A program made the position numbers and the translations under genes. This document shows positions 50,959-63,745 of a stretch of DNA of 64,000 nucleotides, piece by piece. Under the pieces are notes generated by a model, which was not told the DNA's origin, did not search any database, and was given only the letters and a program-made list of their open reading frames with translations. Where the stretch lies: NCBI GenBank assembly GCA_026826555.1, contig JAKSZT010054569.1, positions 466,852 to 530,851 on the forward strand, written 5' to 3'. The number at the start of each line of letters is the position of its first letter. Position 1 is the stretch's first letter. Source of the DNA: Tolypeutes matacus (Eukaryota > Chordata > Mammalia > Cingulata > Chlamyphoridae).

Positions 50959-53559
50959 CTAAGGGTGGAAATGGAGAAACAGAGTCTCTGGTTTGCAAAC
51001 TAAGCTATCCAAGTATAAGTGTTTTTCATAATTAAATAATTTTTCTGTTGCCAAGTGGAATAGACAGACCTTCTCACCCTACCCACAATCACACACAAAA
51101 CTCATACCCCACACAAATCCTTGGTAGGGAATACCTATCACAACCTATAGAGCCTGTCCTATGCTTTGGTGTGTGGGTCCCTATTATGAGGAAGTTGTCC
51201 TGATTTCTTGCCTTGAGAGATAATAGTGAACTTTCTTCAACAGTGGTAAGGAATAAGATCCACCTTCCTCCTCCATCCCTTGCCTTTTAATATCTTCTGA
51301 ATTTTTTGGAGGTCTTTGATGAGATTGGCTAATAGGGATCTAAAATTGTTTGCTAATCTAGCACTTAAACATCATTGGTATCTTTCTCAAATTTACTACT
51401 GCCTCAATGCCAAAACAACAGTCAATGCCAATAGCCAACTTCATCTCCAGATTGTTTCTGATTAGAGGTGCTTGGATAAGCAAATGAGTCATTCTCAGCT
51501 CCAAGTTATCAAGGAACAATAACAATAAATCAGTGCTAGGGTATCATTGCTGGTTGTACTTCCTTAGTTGGGAGACAGAAGCCCATCAGTAATTCTTACT
51601 CCCAGAGACCTGATTCCCTTATCTAGTTGCATTTCAAAGAATCAAATATAGAGAGAGGGAGGCAAAAGGGGGCATGTTAACAAGGCAGGAAGTTAATGCC
51701 TACCATTTATGATATCGTTTTATTCTATCGAGATGAATCTGGTGAATCCTGCTACAAAGCATATGGAGTTTACCGAACAAGGGTAAAAATCAAGTCACAA
51801 TGTTTAAAAAGAGTAGGAAAATGTTTATAGACCTCCTTCAGGAACTCATGACAGATTCTGGGGTCAGAGTAGGTAGATCAGAAATAGACTTCCTTGGCGA
51901 GGCAGGCCTGGAGGGACAAAGTGACGGCTGCTGTTGCTGTAAAAAAGCATGAAGCCATATCCAGACTGTCCTCCCCTAAGGAACAAAACCTTTCCACTTT
52001 AAGCCTGAAGCCACTGGAGGAGGAGCAGCAATCCTTGACAGCTAGGTCTTAGCTGAAGACCCATTGTGGATCGAAAATATGTTAAAAACAAAATAAAACA
52101 CAACTACCTTCTCCTACCTGTCAGTGGAGAGGCAGACAACAGTCCTGAGCCCAGGAATCTATACTAATATCAAATGAGGTCTCACTTCACTGGGGGAAGG
52201 GTAGGAAGCTCCTTCCCACAAAAGACCCGCCAAAGATAGCAGATTTTGGCTGCCATGGGAAGGAGGGGCAGGGTCACTAAGAAAGGCTCACTCTTTAGAC
52301 CCAGGCACATAGGATCTGCCCAAGACTAAAACTGGACAAAGTAAAAAGAGAAACAACCCCCCACCATTCCACAACAGAATGCAGGAAGTTGGAAAGAGCA
52401 TAACTCCCAAATTTGCAATAAATAAAACACTAGACAACAGATGAATTCACTGTCTTCTTGAAGCCATCTTAGAACTGAAGTTTCAGGACAAGAAACAACC
52501 TAAAATCTAAGGAAAGACAGGCTGGAGATGTAAATATTTGCTTACCTGGTACAGACTCCAACTGATGCCAGTATGAACTTAGCTATATTTTTTAATTGCT
52601 AAAGGTGGTCTAGCAAGAGAATATACAAATCTGGGGACCGCAGTCAAAAGAAGTCCCTCCTCTCCAGAGGTTCTTCTCCACTGACATTACCAAGTGAAAG
52701 TCCCCACAAAGCCTCCCTCGCAGTGTAGGGCTGGGGGAGGGGAACAGCCCAGAAGAGGCACCAATCCTTCAGGATCCTTCTCCACTACCTCTCCTATGGA
52801 ACAATAGCAGGGCCAGGACTTACCTCAAGTGCAACATTTAAGGAGGCACCAAAATCCTCAGTAATTCCAATAAATATTTTCATGCAATATGTTAAAAAAA
52901 ATAACACAAAAATCTATGATAACTAAAATATCAAAGTGTTAAGGCCTTAGTCATTCTAGTTCTGGCCCTTAACTGCTGGGAGAAGAACTACAAGTCCTGT
53001 CAACCTTAGGGCACTGGCAAAAACCCAATGCAGCCATGAGGGAGGAAAAGGAAAAACAAAAAACCATCTTCTCATGGGACAGGAACAGGGTCTGGCAATA
53101 ACAGGTCTCCTCTAGCTGGTAGTGAGGCAAGAACACTAAAAGGACCCCTACAGAAACTAAGGGACATGGGATTTTCCAAAGACTAAAGCTTAATGAGAAG
53201 AGAATGTCTACCTCCTTCTCTCACAAAAGGGCTAACATGCATCCAGTAACAAGTGATGACAGCCTACTACTGTGAGGGGTGGCAATTAAGTCCTGAATCT
53301 CAGCAGAGTTGCAACATCTCCTCACCAGTTCATTGGACTCACCCAGGACAACTAACAAAAGGGGGATGATGGATAATGCCCATCCCAGAAAGGAGAGAGT
53401 GTCTGCAACTGCAAACAATACAGTTCCATCCATCTGCCCCATGGGATCTAAGCCCTATCTCAATCGGAGACACGGTGGTGGGCATCACTATCCTCAAATC
53501 CTCAAGATTGAGGAATGAAGAAACTAAGGGGAAAAAGCAACTATGACTAAAGTAGACTT

Positions 53560-53960
53560 ATGGTTTCTCTAGCAATGGAAGAACTTTTATCACTGATATA
53601 AAGGCAGTGGTTACTAGAGGTTCTGAGGGAAGGGAGAGGGAAGAATAGATACAACATGGGGGCATTTTTGTGACACTGGAATTTTCCTGCATGACACTGC
53701 AATAACGGATACATTATACATTTTGTCAAAACCTATTAAATTGTGTGGGGCAAAGTGTAAACTATAATGTAAACTATAGTACTTGGTTAGTACAATGCTT
53801 CAATATGAGTTCATCAATTGTAACAAATATACCACACTAATGAAAGATGTTGTTTATGTGGGAAAGTGTGGGCAGGGGGAGGGAGAGGGGTATATGGAAA
53901 TCCCCTGTATTTTTTTATATAACATTTATGTAATCTAACGTTTCTTTAAAAAAATTTTTT
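53560..53960 (+). mobile_element. L1 3'-UTR insertion
   Basis: Matches the copies at 745 and 10,940: tgtaaactatagtacttggt, catcaattgtaacaaatata, then the G-rich gtgggcagggggagggagag and an A-rich end. Left end approximate. Confidence 0.7.
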
Positions 53961-54776
53961 TTTAAAGAGAAAAAATAACCAAGGTGAAAGTATTTAAATA
54001 AAAGCACATTATTTAAAAAAATACTCAATAAGGTACAGTTCAAAGGTAGGACCTAAAGCTGCGTGAGACTTTGAAAAACACTCTCTGGCAAACTGGTATA
54101 TACCCTAAACTCAGAGCAATTCTAGAGGAATTTGAAGTCTTGGGTGTGCTGAAGGTAACCAAAGCAACAAAAAAATCACAAGCTCAGATTAATTCCTTCT
54201 AGATTGTCTCAAATCCTCACACTAAAAGCCTAGTAGAAAGAAAAGTTATTTCCATGCATAAAAATTATTTACCTCAGTATACTGTAATATATAAGATGCC
54301 TGGCTTTCAACAAAAATATAATAAGAGCAAGGAGCAAACAATACCATTCCAAGACACAAAACAAACAACAGTATGACTCATATATGACACAGGGGTTAGA
54401 ACTAACAGACAGGGTGTTTAAAATAACTATGATTAAAATGTTCAAAGTTCTAGCTAAAAAACTGACAACATGCAAGACCAGATGGGAAATTTCAGCAGAG
54501 AAATGGACACTGAGAAAGAATCTAACGGAAATGCCAAAAGTGAAAAATACAGTAATAAAGATGAATAATGTTTTGAACAGGCTTAACAGTAGACTTGACA
54601 AAACTGAAGAAAGAATCAGTGGATTTGATAATAGATCAAAATAATTACCCAAACTGAAACACAAAAAGAAAAAAGGATGGAAAGAAAAGAAGAAAAAGAA
54701 GAGAGCATAAAAGGATTAAAGGACAATATTAATGACCACATATATGTGTAACTGGAATCTCAGAAAAGAGAAATGA

Positions 54777-54797
54777 GAAAGAGAGAGAGAGAGAGAA
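54777..54797. repeat. (GA)n microsatellite
   Basis: A short uninterrupted gagaga run within the LINE. Confidence 0.85.
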
Positions 54798-55129
54798 CAG
54801 GAGAGAGATTGAGAATGGAACAGAAAGATATTTGAAAAATAGTGACCAAAAATTTCCCAAAATTAATCACAGACAACCAGCCCAAGGCCCAAAAAACTCA
54901 AGGAATACCCAGCAGGATAAATAGCACATACCCCCATCATGTAGGCATACCATAATCATAATAAACTAAAGCAATTTAAAGACAAAGAAAATCTTGACCT
55001 AGTCAGAAAAAAAAGAGACATATTTCAAACAGAGGAACAAAGACAAAGATCAAAACAAACATCTCATCAGAAACTCTTCAAGCCAGAAAACAATGGAGAA
55101 AAACACTGTAAAACCAGAATCATAGTTGT

Positions 55130-55372
55130 GTTCTTCTCCTGTGTGTCTGCTTCTCTGTGAGAGTCTGTTTTATCAGCCCACTGAGGGGGAAAGGACTCAA
55201 AGCTGAGTCACACTCATGATGTGGTTGAATCAAAGCCCTAATCTTAACATAATTTTATCAGACATCTCAGCTGAATCTAATATAATCAAAAGATTATCAT
55301 GCCCAGAGGAACAGACCAGTTTATAAACATAATCTCTCTTTCTGGAATTCATAAATAATCATAAACTGCTAC
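55130..55372 (-). mobile_element. Fragment of the 638-bp LTR family
   Basis: atcatgcccagaggaacaga, ccagtttataaacataatct and ataaactgctaca match the right-hand end of the LTR at 16,075-16,712. Confidence 0.6.
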
Positions 55373-56635
55373 ATAGACCTAGACAAAATATCAAATATGA
55401 AGGAGAGTCTTTCTCAGAAAAACAAAAACTAAGAGAATTCATTATGAGCAGTCTTGCATTACAAGAAAGGTCTAGAAAAAATTTCTTCTTGAAAAAAAAA
55501 TGATACTTGGTAGAAACTTGGATCTACACAAAGAAATGAAGATTGTTAGGAATGTACAAATTGAAGGTAAATGTAAAACTCATTTTTTCTTATTTTAAAT
55601 TATATAAAAGTAACTGATGATCTAAAGCAAATGTAATCGCAATATATTGTATATTTATAGCATATGTAACTTTTAAATACATCATAACAGTAGCACAAAG
55701 CATAGGTGAGAAGAATTAGGGCTATGACTCTTACAGGACACATGAAGGAAAGTTACATTATTTCAGAGTAAACTGAGTATTGAAGATATATGTGGCAAAC
55801 TCTAGGGAGACCACCAAAAAATAATAAATAAAAAGAGGTACCAATAAAAAGCTAGTGGTGGAGGTAAATGAAATTATATGTAAAAATATTCAAATCATCC
55901 AAAAGCAGACAGTAAAAAATAAAACAAAGAATAGATGGAACAAAGGGAACACCACCAGCAACATGGAATATTGTTGTCCAACAACATCAATAATTATATT
56001 AAGTAAAAATGATCTAAATAACCAAACAGAGGATAGTTGTCAGGATTAAAAAGGGACTTGACTTCATGATAACGGGGTCAATTCTCCAAGAAGCTATTAC
56101 ATGGTCAGTTCCCCACATATCCTGGAAGTGAGATAATGGAGCCATATTTTGATCCTCCTGATACACCAAAGAGCAGCATTCAAAAATATTCCTTGATGTG
56201 TTTGCCATAGTCCAATTGTAAGAGGCAGTGTAATCATCATATCAAATAATTGAAGGGAGAGTTTTTACCTACACTCTAAGACAAGCCAGGCTCTCTATGT
56301 ACATACCCACCTTCACATTTTTGCTCAGACATTCTCCCCATCTAATATGCCCAGAAGCCTATATAAGCCATGTCCTTTCTTCAAAGGCCAGGTAAGATCT
56401 ACAGTGCCCAATCATCTCTACCAACTCCTCAGACTTATATCAAATTTTCCCCTCTCCAAACTCTTTGTACAATCATAATACATTATGGTAGTGGTTAAAA
56501 CATATTAGCTTAGTTTGGTCTCTAAATCTTGGATGTTGAGAAACCTTTACATTTAGTCATGATTATAGAGGTTTCTTATTTTAAGGAAAGTAATCATGAT
56601 AAACTGTAGCACCAACAGTGAGTCTTCACACAAAC

Positions 56636-56720
56636 CTGAACAATGCCAACAGAATGATAAGGAGAACACATTGTAGACATGAAAGCAAGGCCAACAGTTG
56701 TACCAGAAAGTTCTGTTGCC
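56636..56720 (-). CDS. ADAM28: ADAM28 coding exon, metalloprotease domain
   Basis: 85 nt; completes the split threonine and ends at phase 0 after CAG. The peptide reads [13 protein letters not shown] then [15 protein letters not shown], the segment just before the catalytic helix. Acceptor cttgcag, donor CAG|GTTTGT. A length of 85 nt is usual for this ADAM exon. The intron on its 3' side (50,959-56,635) is enlarged by an old LINE with later insertions. Confidence 0.97.
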
Positions 56721-57042
56721 CTGCAAGAAAAGAAGAAGTTGATATAATAACTTACGATTCTAAGCTAAATTTTATAGAGAGAATTCATCCAGAACTCTAC
56801 ATTTTTAGCCTAGAAACTCACATTGTGAATTATCACTCTTAAATTTTCCCTTCAGCTTTTGAATTTGCATGAGACTTTTTCCCCTATAGAATGGTTCTCA
56901 GATCACCTGAAATCCAAGTATTCAGGTATAATCACTTTAATATTTGATATCTCTCACTCATGACTATTATATTTTCATTGTAAAATGAATCCCTTTCAAG
57001 AAAAAAAAAGAGTGTGTTTTATTTGGTTCTAAAAATCCCAAA

Positions 57043-57063
57043 CACTCTCTCTCTCTCTCTCTC
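57043..57063. repeat. (CT)n microsatellite
   Basis: About ten uninterrupted ct units. Confidence 0.9.
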
Positions 57064-58270
57064 AAATACCTTATTTTGATAAAAAGGTTGCCACACATGC
57101 TTTGTTTTTATATTTTTGTTATATATTTTTTACATCCATTTACTTCTGTTTTCCTTTGGTATAATTTTAGTCACAGTAGGATTTGGGGGATTGGTCCATT
57201 CTGAAAGTATTTGTGTTATTTGAAACATTTACACATTTACATTACTGAAATATTAGTCCTGCTAAAGAAAAGTTTGAATCATTCACACTTATTTACATAA
57301 ATGATATGCTTGATCTTATGTAATTTTAATTTTTGGTTTTGTTCCTTTTTGTTTTTCTTTCATTTGTAATGATTTCATGATATTTCTTTGTGTTTTGTTC
57401 TGCTTTCTGTGCAAGATTCCGGCCTTTGTTTTTCTCAAGAACTTTGCAAAGTATGCACATTTTGATTCTTCGAGTTAATGCATTTATATTTTAAAAATGA
57501 ACCTACAGTTTGCCACTTATCAACATCAAGGATGGAAAGTACCGAGTCCCCTATGCAAGATGAAGACCTTAGACAACATCCTCCATTTTCCATACCCTCC
57601 CAAAGAGATTTATCTCTTTATTTAATCTGATATTTCATATTTGTTATTTTGAAATTGTATTTCATATTACACATCATATTTTAAAGACATGATATTTCTG
57701 TTCTTTTTTGAAACTATATTATAAACTTATTTTTACTTAATTCTACATTTGTGTGATTTCAGTTCTCACCACTAGCTCATTTATAGAAAATAAAACCTTC
57801 CCCTATCTATTATTTATTTTGGTTCCTCTTCTTAGTGGGTAGAGTATATTTATAGTCTAGGATTCTAACCTGGTTATGCCCAGGTATAAGTATCTTTCAT
57901 TAACTTTTCTAATAAATGGTAAGACTCTTAATTTACAAATAGAAGAACAAAATTTTCCTTCCATCATATCTTTGGTTAGTGCTTTCATCTTGTTTTCTTT
58001 CTGTTATCTTCAAGAAATAAACTCCTGGTATTGGATTGCCATTTTTTGCCTATAGATCTGTCATCTTGTCTATGCCTTTTCTTTTTCTACCCTTTTCCTC
58101 TATAATATGGGAGTACATGGACCTTTGCAATTTGAGCATTAGCCTCTGGGGACTGTGATAGGAGTTCAATTTCCTTACTACTTCCTAGCTATGAGACCTT
58201 GAAAAATCACTAAATCTCTCCATAAAGAATGAGCTCTGTCACTTTGTGTGCCCTTGAGTCTAGAACTCAC
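57064..58270. other. ADAM28 intron, unassigned
   Basis: AT- and T-rich sequence. No repeat family or coding sequence is recognised with confidence. Confidence 0.4.
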
Positions 58271-58284
58271 CTTTCCAAATTAAT

Positions 58285-58697
58285 GACCTATGGCAGATAG
58301 TCTCCAAAGATGGCTCTCCAATGAGCCAATCTTGCAGCACTCACATCCTTCTGTAGTGCCTTCCCCTTGAATCCAGGTTGGCCCTATGACTTGATCTTGA
58401 CCACAAGACTGCACCAGCAGTAACACTATGTGACTTTTGAGGTTAGGTTTAAGTTTTATCCTGGGCCTCTTGGAATACTTATTCTGGGGGAGCTAAGCAC
58501 CATGTGAGAAGTCCAGCTACCCTGAGACTGCTATGTTGGAGGGAGTTCAAGTCAGCCACATGCAGAGAGAGATGACAAACCAGACGCAGCTATTCCAGCC
58601 ATAATAGCCCAGGCACTAAACCTATAAGTGAAGAAGCCTTAGTTTAAGCCAGTAAGTTTTAAGCTGATTTGTTGTATAGCAATAGGTAACTGCCACA
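58285..58697 (+). mobile_element. MLT1-type MaLR LTR
   Basis: The tail taagccagtaagttttaagc followed by tgatttgttgtatagcaata and ggtaactgccaca is the hallmark end of MLT1/MST-type LTRs. The cttgaccacaagactgcacc and cacatgcagagagagatgac parts fit upstream. An old mammalian element, antisense in an ADAM28 intron. Confidence 0.8.
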
Positions 58698-59363
58698 GAA
58701 ATATTAACTAATTCTGAAAGGACTTAGTCCAATGATTTCCTATAACATCTACTGTTTTCTCAGGAAGAATTTTCTTAGGAAGAGTTCTTAGAAACTCCAA
58801 TTACTTTATCATTCCTTCCTGCAGCCTTCTGATTCCAACTGCAAACTACGCCACAGGCTTTTATTGATTTTTTGAGGCACGGTACTCTTGTGGAATTTAC
58901 AGTCATTAAATTTAGTTCCCCTGAATTTTTAAATTGATCATTTCAGCAGGATGGTACAGGTAATGGATTAGAAGATAATACTCAATATTCTTTCTATCAT
59001 AAAAGTTTCTCCTTACTGGAGCTTAACACTAGTAGTTCTTTTTAAACATTGACTATAAATCCCTCTTCCCATTATCTAAACCTGTCTTCCTTTTTGTATA
59101 CCTAATAAAACAGACAAACTTTTTATGATCATTGCTGTCATTGGCTTATCTATTTAAAAAATGAAATTCCTTGGGTCAAACATAAAGGCATATTTAAAGA
59201 TCTAAATGAGTGCTTTTTAACCTTTTAATGCTGTATGTATAAAACCAACTATGAAGTACATTCCTCTCACCTATACCTTCAGATATCACTTGCTCTGCCA
59301 AGGCTTTGAAAAGTTTCTATGCTGAATACCATGTAGTGTGTAAAGGAGAAAATCTATACATAC

Positions 59364-59533
59364 GTGATTAACTGAGCAATATCATGATGCTTTCTTCTTG
59401 GGAGGACATTTCCCCTCCATTTAGAAAAATTTTCCAAGGTGAAGCTTGCATTTGGGGTTATCTCTATCTTATCCTTGTCTGTCCAAATTTCCATACCAAC
59501 CAAGGCCACATGAGTATTGAGCTTTTTATAAAG
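59364..59533 (-). CDS. ADAM28: ADAM28 coding exon, metalloprotease domain
   Basis: 170 nt, starting at phase 0 and ending two bases into a threonine codon (AC|G). The peptide runs from [17 protein letters not shown] through [14 protein letters not shown] to HDIAQLI. It contains the VALVGMEIW strand found in ADAM proteases and an N-glycosylation sequon, NAS. Acceptor ggcag, donor AC|GTATGT. The frame is fully open. Confidence 0.97.
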
Positions 59534-60239
59534 CTGCCAACGAGAATAAATGGCAAAACAATGACTTATAATAGTGATACTATCTTAATATTTCCAACGT
59601 ACATTATATTTCCCAAGTTATAATAGCAGGATAAAAATCTTTCCAAACATACTTGTGAGATAGAAGTTACCATCCCTTTCTAATGCAGGGCAGATGCCCT
59701 TAGATGCTTCAGGTCTACAAACTCCTTTTTAAAGTCAAAAGCCCCATAGAAACAAACTGTTTCTATGTTGAAACTCAAGAAATTATAATTTTTTGTTAGT
59801 AATTCATTATTGTCTTCATTTTAAGTATATTTACTGATATACTTCTCAAAGCCTGTGTTCTCTGAATGTTCTCAAAGTCAGTGATGATTTGGGCATTAAA
59901 GAAGGACCACACTACATGAAAAAGTACTGCATCTGTGAGTCACAATAAGATAAGTACTCCTCTAATTCTTAAACTAGGACTGAAACAGATAAACCACAAT
60001 GCATGTGGAACAAAACCTTAGAAATCAAGAGTTAAGTTTATGAGACAATAAAAGATTAAAGCTTAATTGGCTAGTAGCATTTGTAAACCTGTGCATTGAC
60101 AGGCCTCTTCATGGGGCAACTTTCTGCTGAGAAAACTGAAGACAATTTTTTTAAGTAGTTGGTAAAACAATTAAAATACTGAGGATTGCAATGATCACAA
60201 AAGAGAAATACAAATCCAATCAGATTATAATCCTTACTT

Positions 60240-62290
60240 TGATTATTCCCTCAACTTCTTTGTTCCTATCTTGTTTTATTTTAGTCACCTGAAAAAAACC
60301 CAACTCTGGTTAAAACCAACTCTCTCACAGCTTCTCTCCCTCAATATGTCCCTGAAGATAGATGGGAAAACACATTTTCTCATACTTTCTCCTCTCTCTT
60401 AGAAATTCTAATTCTTCTTTTCATGTTCTCACTTAAAACAGATGGCTCTGCTTCCAAATTCACTGAGAATATAGAAATGCTCAGAAGAGAAATTCCTCAA
60501 GCTCCCAACACCATATCTGCACTTAACCTACACTTGCTCAAACACTGACCATCTCTTTAATGTCTCCTCTTCTCCAATACTATCAAGAATAGTATTCCAA
60601 CAATTCTCCCATCATTCCTCATTAACAATGTTTAGCCTTCCATCAAATCATTCCCATCAGCATAAAAAGGAACTTTTATTTGATCTATTTTAGGGAGAAA
60701 AAAAATAAAAATAAAACCTCTCTTACTATCACTTCCCCCTCTAACCCATGCCCCATTTCTCTTCTCCCCTTTATAAAAAAATTCTTGGATGTTCTTTAAC
60801 CATGTTTTTGCACTTACACCCCAGAGGAACCGGGTTTGTCCATGTAACCAATATATCCAATGACCAATCCTCAGCCCTCAGAAGCATATCATTGGTCATC
60901 CCCAACACTTGATACATTTTTGTTTGAAGTAGCTTTCAGAACAACACTATCTCCTGGTTTTCCTCCTACCTGATGGTCTATTTCTTCTTGGTGTCTGTCA
61001 GTTTCTCCCCTACTCTGATCTCTAATCAAAGAAGTTTTCCAGAGCTCATTCCTTGGGTCTCTTTTCTACTGATCTACACCTACTCCCTTGACGATCTTAT
61101 ACAAGGGGTCAGCAAACATTTTCTGTTAAGGGCCAGATAATAAATATTTTAGGTTTTGTGGGCCAGACCATCTCTGTGGCAACTACTCACCCCTGCCACT
61201 GTAATAGGAAAGCAGCCATAGATAATATGTAAACAAATGGGCATGGTTGTGTTCCAATAAAACTTTATTTAAAAACAAAAACAGGATTTGGCCCACAGTC
61301 TGTAATTTGCTGACCTCTGTCTTATGCCATCAATAATATCAGAAGACTGTGAGATTTCTGTCTCTACCCAGAATTCACTCTTAAACCAACTATTCAGCAG
61401 GTTCCCTTAGCTCTCTCTAATATAACGTGCCCAAAATAGAAGCCTCAACCTTTCTCCCCAGTCATGCTCCTCTACCATTCTTCTATACTCTTGAAGTTGC
61501 TCAGGCCAGAATCTCAATGTTACTCTGACTCCTTTATTCTTATACCTCCTATCCCTGCCTCCACCCATAAACCCTGTTAACTCTATCCGGGTCTCAGCTA
61601 TTCTCATCAAACCTACTATTAACACTTTTGTGCAAGCCACCATAGCTTCTTGCCCTGAATTATGGCACAATTCTCTTAACTGGACTTCTTGCTTCTCCCC
61701 TCGCTTTTCTTCAGGTTATTTTCAGCGTAATGGTTAAGGTAATCTTTAGAGAACATCTTTACAAGTATTTCTTTATGATAATCTAATCATGTCACCTCTC
61801 AGCTCAGGCTCTTCTTGTTTCAAGGCCTCACACTGGTCCACAAAGGCCTTACTGGGTCTTCACCATGGCTACTGCTACTTCTCAGATGTCATCTCCTCCC
61901 ATCCTTACCTGGCTCCCTCCAGTGCAGTCACACAGGCCTCCTTGCTGCTGTTCAAACATGAGGAACAAGGCACTGCCCTTAGGGCTCTTGCTCTGCCTCT
62001 GCCTGAGTCCTCTTCCCTCCAGATCCGACACTCTTCTCTCTTATCACATGACGTAGCACCCGGGAGGCATCATCTCTCTCTTTTCTTTAATCCTGCTTTA
62101 GTTTTCCCTGTAGCATTTATCACCATCTGATATGCTTATATGTTTTATTTTCTATATTTTCAGTTTGTTTCCCTGAACAAGAATGTAAACTCCTTGAAGG
62201 AAGGGATATTTGTCTGTTTTGTTCTCCACTTTATCCTGTAACCTAGGAAAGTACTTGGCATAAAGTAAGGGCTCAATAAATATGACCAGT
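60240..62290 (+). mobile_element. Long L2 LINE fragment
   Basis: L2 phrases run in order: tcattcccatcagcataaaa, tatctcctggttttcctcct, tgactcctttattcttatac, aatctaatcatgtcacctct, tagcatttatcaccatctga, ttgaaggaagggatatttgt and gtaagggctcaataaatatg. It covers the L2 ORF2 C-terminal coding part and 3' end. It is about 2 kb long for so old a family, antisense to ADAM28, and split by the MITE at 61,103-61,319. Confidence 0.85.
61103..61319 (+). mobile_element. hAT-type MITE (MER3-like) inside the L2
   Basis: 217 bp with inverted ends aaggggtcagcaaacat and aatttgctgacctctg and the typical inside (gttaagggccagataataaa, ggatttggcccacagtctgt). The 8-bp duplication tcttatac (61,095-61,102) and tcttatgc (61,320-61,327) proves insertion into the L2. 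The family name is from memory. Confidence 0.85.
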
Positions 62291-62709
62291 ACTCGGAATT
62301 TCTTAAAAAGTCAGTGTGATCATTGTGGTGAGAGGAAGAGATATGACTTTTCTCATTGAATCCACCCTTACTTTCTTCACATCCTTAGAAAATTTACAGG
62401 ATTCCACAAAATGACTCATTCATGTCAACTATGTATTCAACTAATAAGAAACTAATTAAGATTTAATTACAAGGTATGTAAAAAATCCTTTAAAAAATAT
62501 TTTGAAAACTAAGAGGACAAAATCATGTTGAAAGAACAAAGAATCAACAGTTTTATGACTGAAGTGGGCTTTGGAATGTAACAGATCTAAGAGGAGCCAC
62601 TCAGCAGCATCAGACTCAGATCTTGACTTTCCACATTTCATGAGCATTCATAGAAAACATTCAATGACAACTCCCAGCAAATTGGTTAAAATTAATAAAT
62701 ATATCATAC

Positions 62710-62781
62710 CATGTTGACGTAATTGGCCATCTCAAAAACTCTCTTTCTTATTTCCTCTGGATTTTTATTATATTTTTTAAA
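62710..62781 (-). CDS. ADAM28: ADAM28 coding exon, metalloprotease domain
   Basis: 72 nt, 24 codons, phase 0 at both ends. It begins FKKYNKNPEEIRKRVF and ends MANYVNM, a helix of the metalloprotease domain. The acceptor follows a T-rich tract ending in tag, and the donor is ATG|GTATGA. Two consecutive 72-nt exons are typical of this part of ADAM genes. Confidence 0.96.
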
Positions 62782-63673
62782 CTAAAAAAAAATCAAGAAA
62801 AATAGGGACATTAATAGAAATCAATATAATTGGAAGGTTTAAAAGACAACCTCAACTTATATCTCATTATCATTTACAATTAAGAACCGATTAGAAAAGT
62901 TAACATTTGTAAGTTACAAACAAATTGCTTCATTATTTCTCCAACTAAACCAAAGCACTTTGGGAGAAAATATGATTATCACTTGAAGTACTTGTTCAGT
63001 TTAAGGCTTTAAGCAATCCCTCCAAACAAATTTTCAGTTAAATATCATAGTTTCTACATGTACAGAATCAGGGCAAGGAATAGCTTACTCATTTAAAAAA
63101 TGTGAACAAAAGATGAATTCAATATAATGAGAGATCAAAGCTTTAAGGCCTAAACTAATTAATTTACTGAGTTTTGTGGAATGAGATTTTTCTTTTTGAG
63201 GGCATACATGTGGACCTCATTTTTAGAAAACCCAAAATATGAAAATACATTCTTATAGAACAGTGAAATTACCAAAGATTTGCCTCTCTCAGAAGAGTCC
63301 ATTCAACAGAATTTTTATATTTTATGACTCCTTGATGAGCATAATATCTAATTTACAAATGACTTAAATACTTGACAAAAGATAAAAGAAGAAAGGAATT
63401 TAATTGGAAGCTATGTTACAGCTCTTAAAACACTAAGAAAAGTGCATTATAGTACAAAAATTACATTTATACAAAACATATCAGGTCCACATTTTTGAAA
63501 AGGAGAAATCATATCAGCTTAATTACAAATGTCAAATTTCATAGGTTCAAAGAAATTTGTAACTGTAGCTCCTATTCATGATTTTTCAAAACTGATTCAA
63601 ATCATTTAATATCACACATAACAAATAAATTTATGTAGAGGAATATTTATCTACATTTATCTGACATAATTAC

Positions 63674-63745
63674 CTCACCATTATCCAAGACCAAATAATA
63701 TTCTATGTATTTCTTATGTTCCTGATCTTTCCGGTCTTTCAGTTT
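63674..63745 (-). CDS. ADAM28: ADAM28 coding exon, start of metalloprotease domain
   Basis: 72 nt, 24 codons, phase 0 at both ends. The peptide begins [16 protein letters not shown] and ends LVLDNGE. This is the linker after the prodomain and the first beta strand of the reprolysin-type metalloprotease fold (the [11 protein letters not shown] signature). The acceptor is tttcag. The donor is GAG|GTAATT. An overlapping GTGAGG lies four bases upstream but would shift the frame into the next exon. This is the most 5' exon in the window. Confidence 0.95.

Larger units (their letters stand above)
51830..56035 (+). mobile_element. Degenerate L1M/HAL1 with later insertions
   Basis: Plus-strand LINE text: a 5'-UTR-like part from about 51,830, then ORF1-like sequence from 54,384 (coiled coil LNRLNSRLDKTEERISGFDN) and the block aacaatggagaaaaacactg. 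After the LTR piece come aagagaattcattatgagca and ttgcattacaagaaaggtct, as in HAL1/L1M ORF1 ends. Interrupted by the L1 3' end at about 53,560-53,960 and the LTR piece at about 55,130-55,372. It fills most of the 5.7-kb ADAM28 intron, antisense to the gene. Confidence 0.6.

Noticed and set aside
54384..54644. 86-codon open frame as a host gene
   Set aside because: Coiled-coil text typical of LINE ORF1, set in degenerate LINE sequence.
63670..63682. Alternative donor GTGAGG in the first exon
   Set aside because: It would shift the frame; the phase-0 donor GAG|GTAATT joins cleanly to the next exon.
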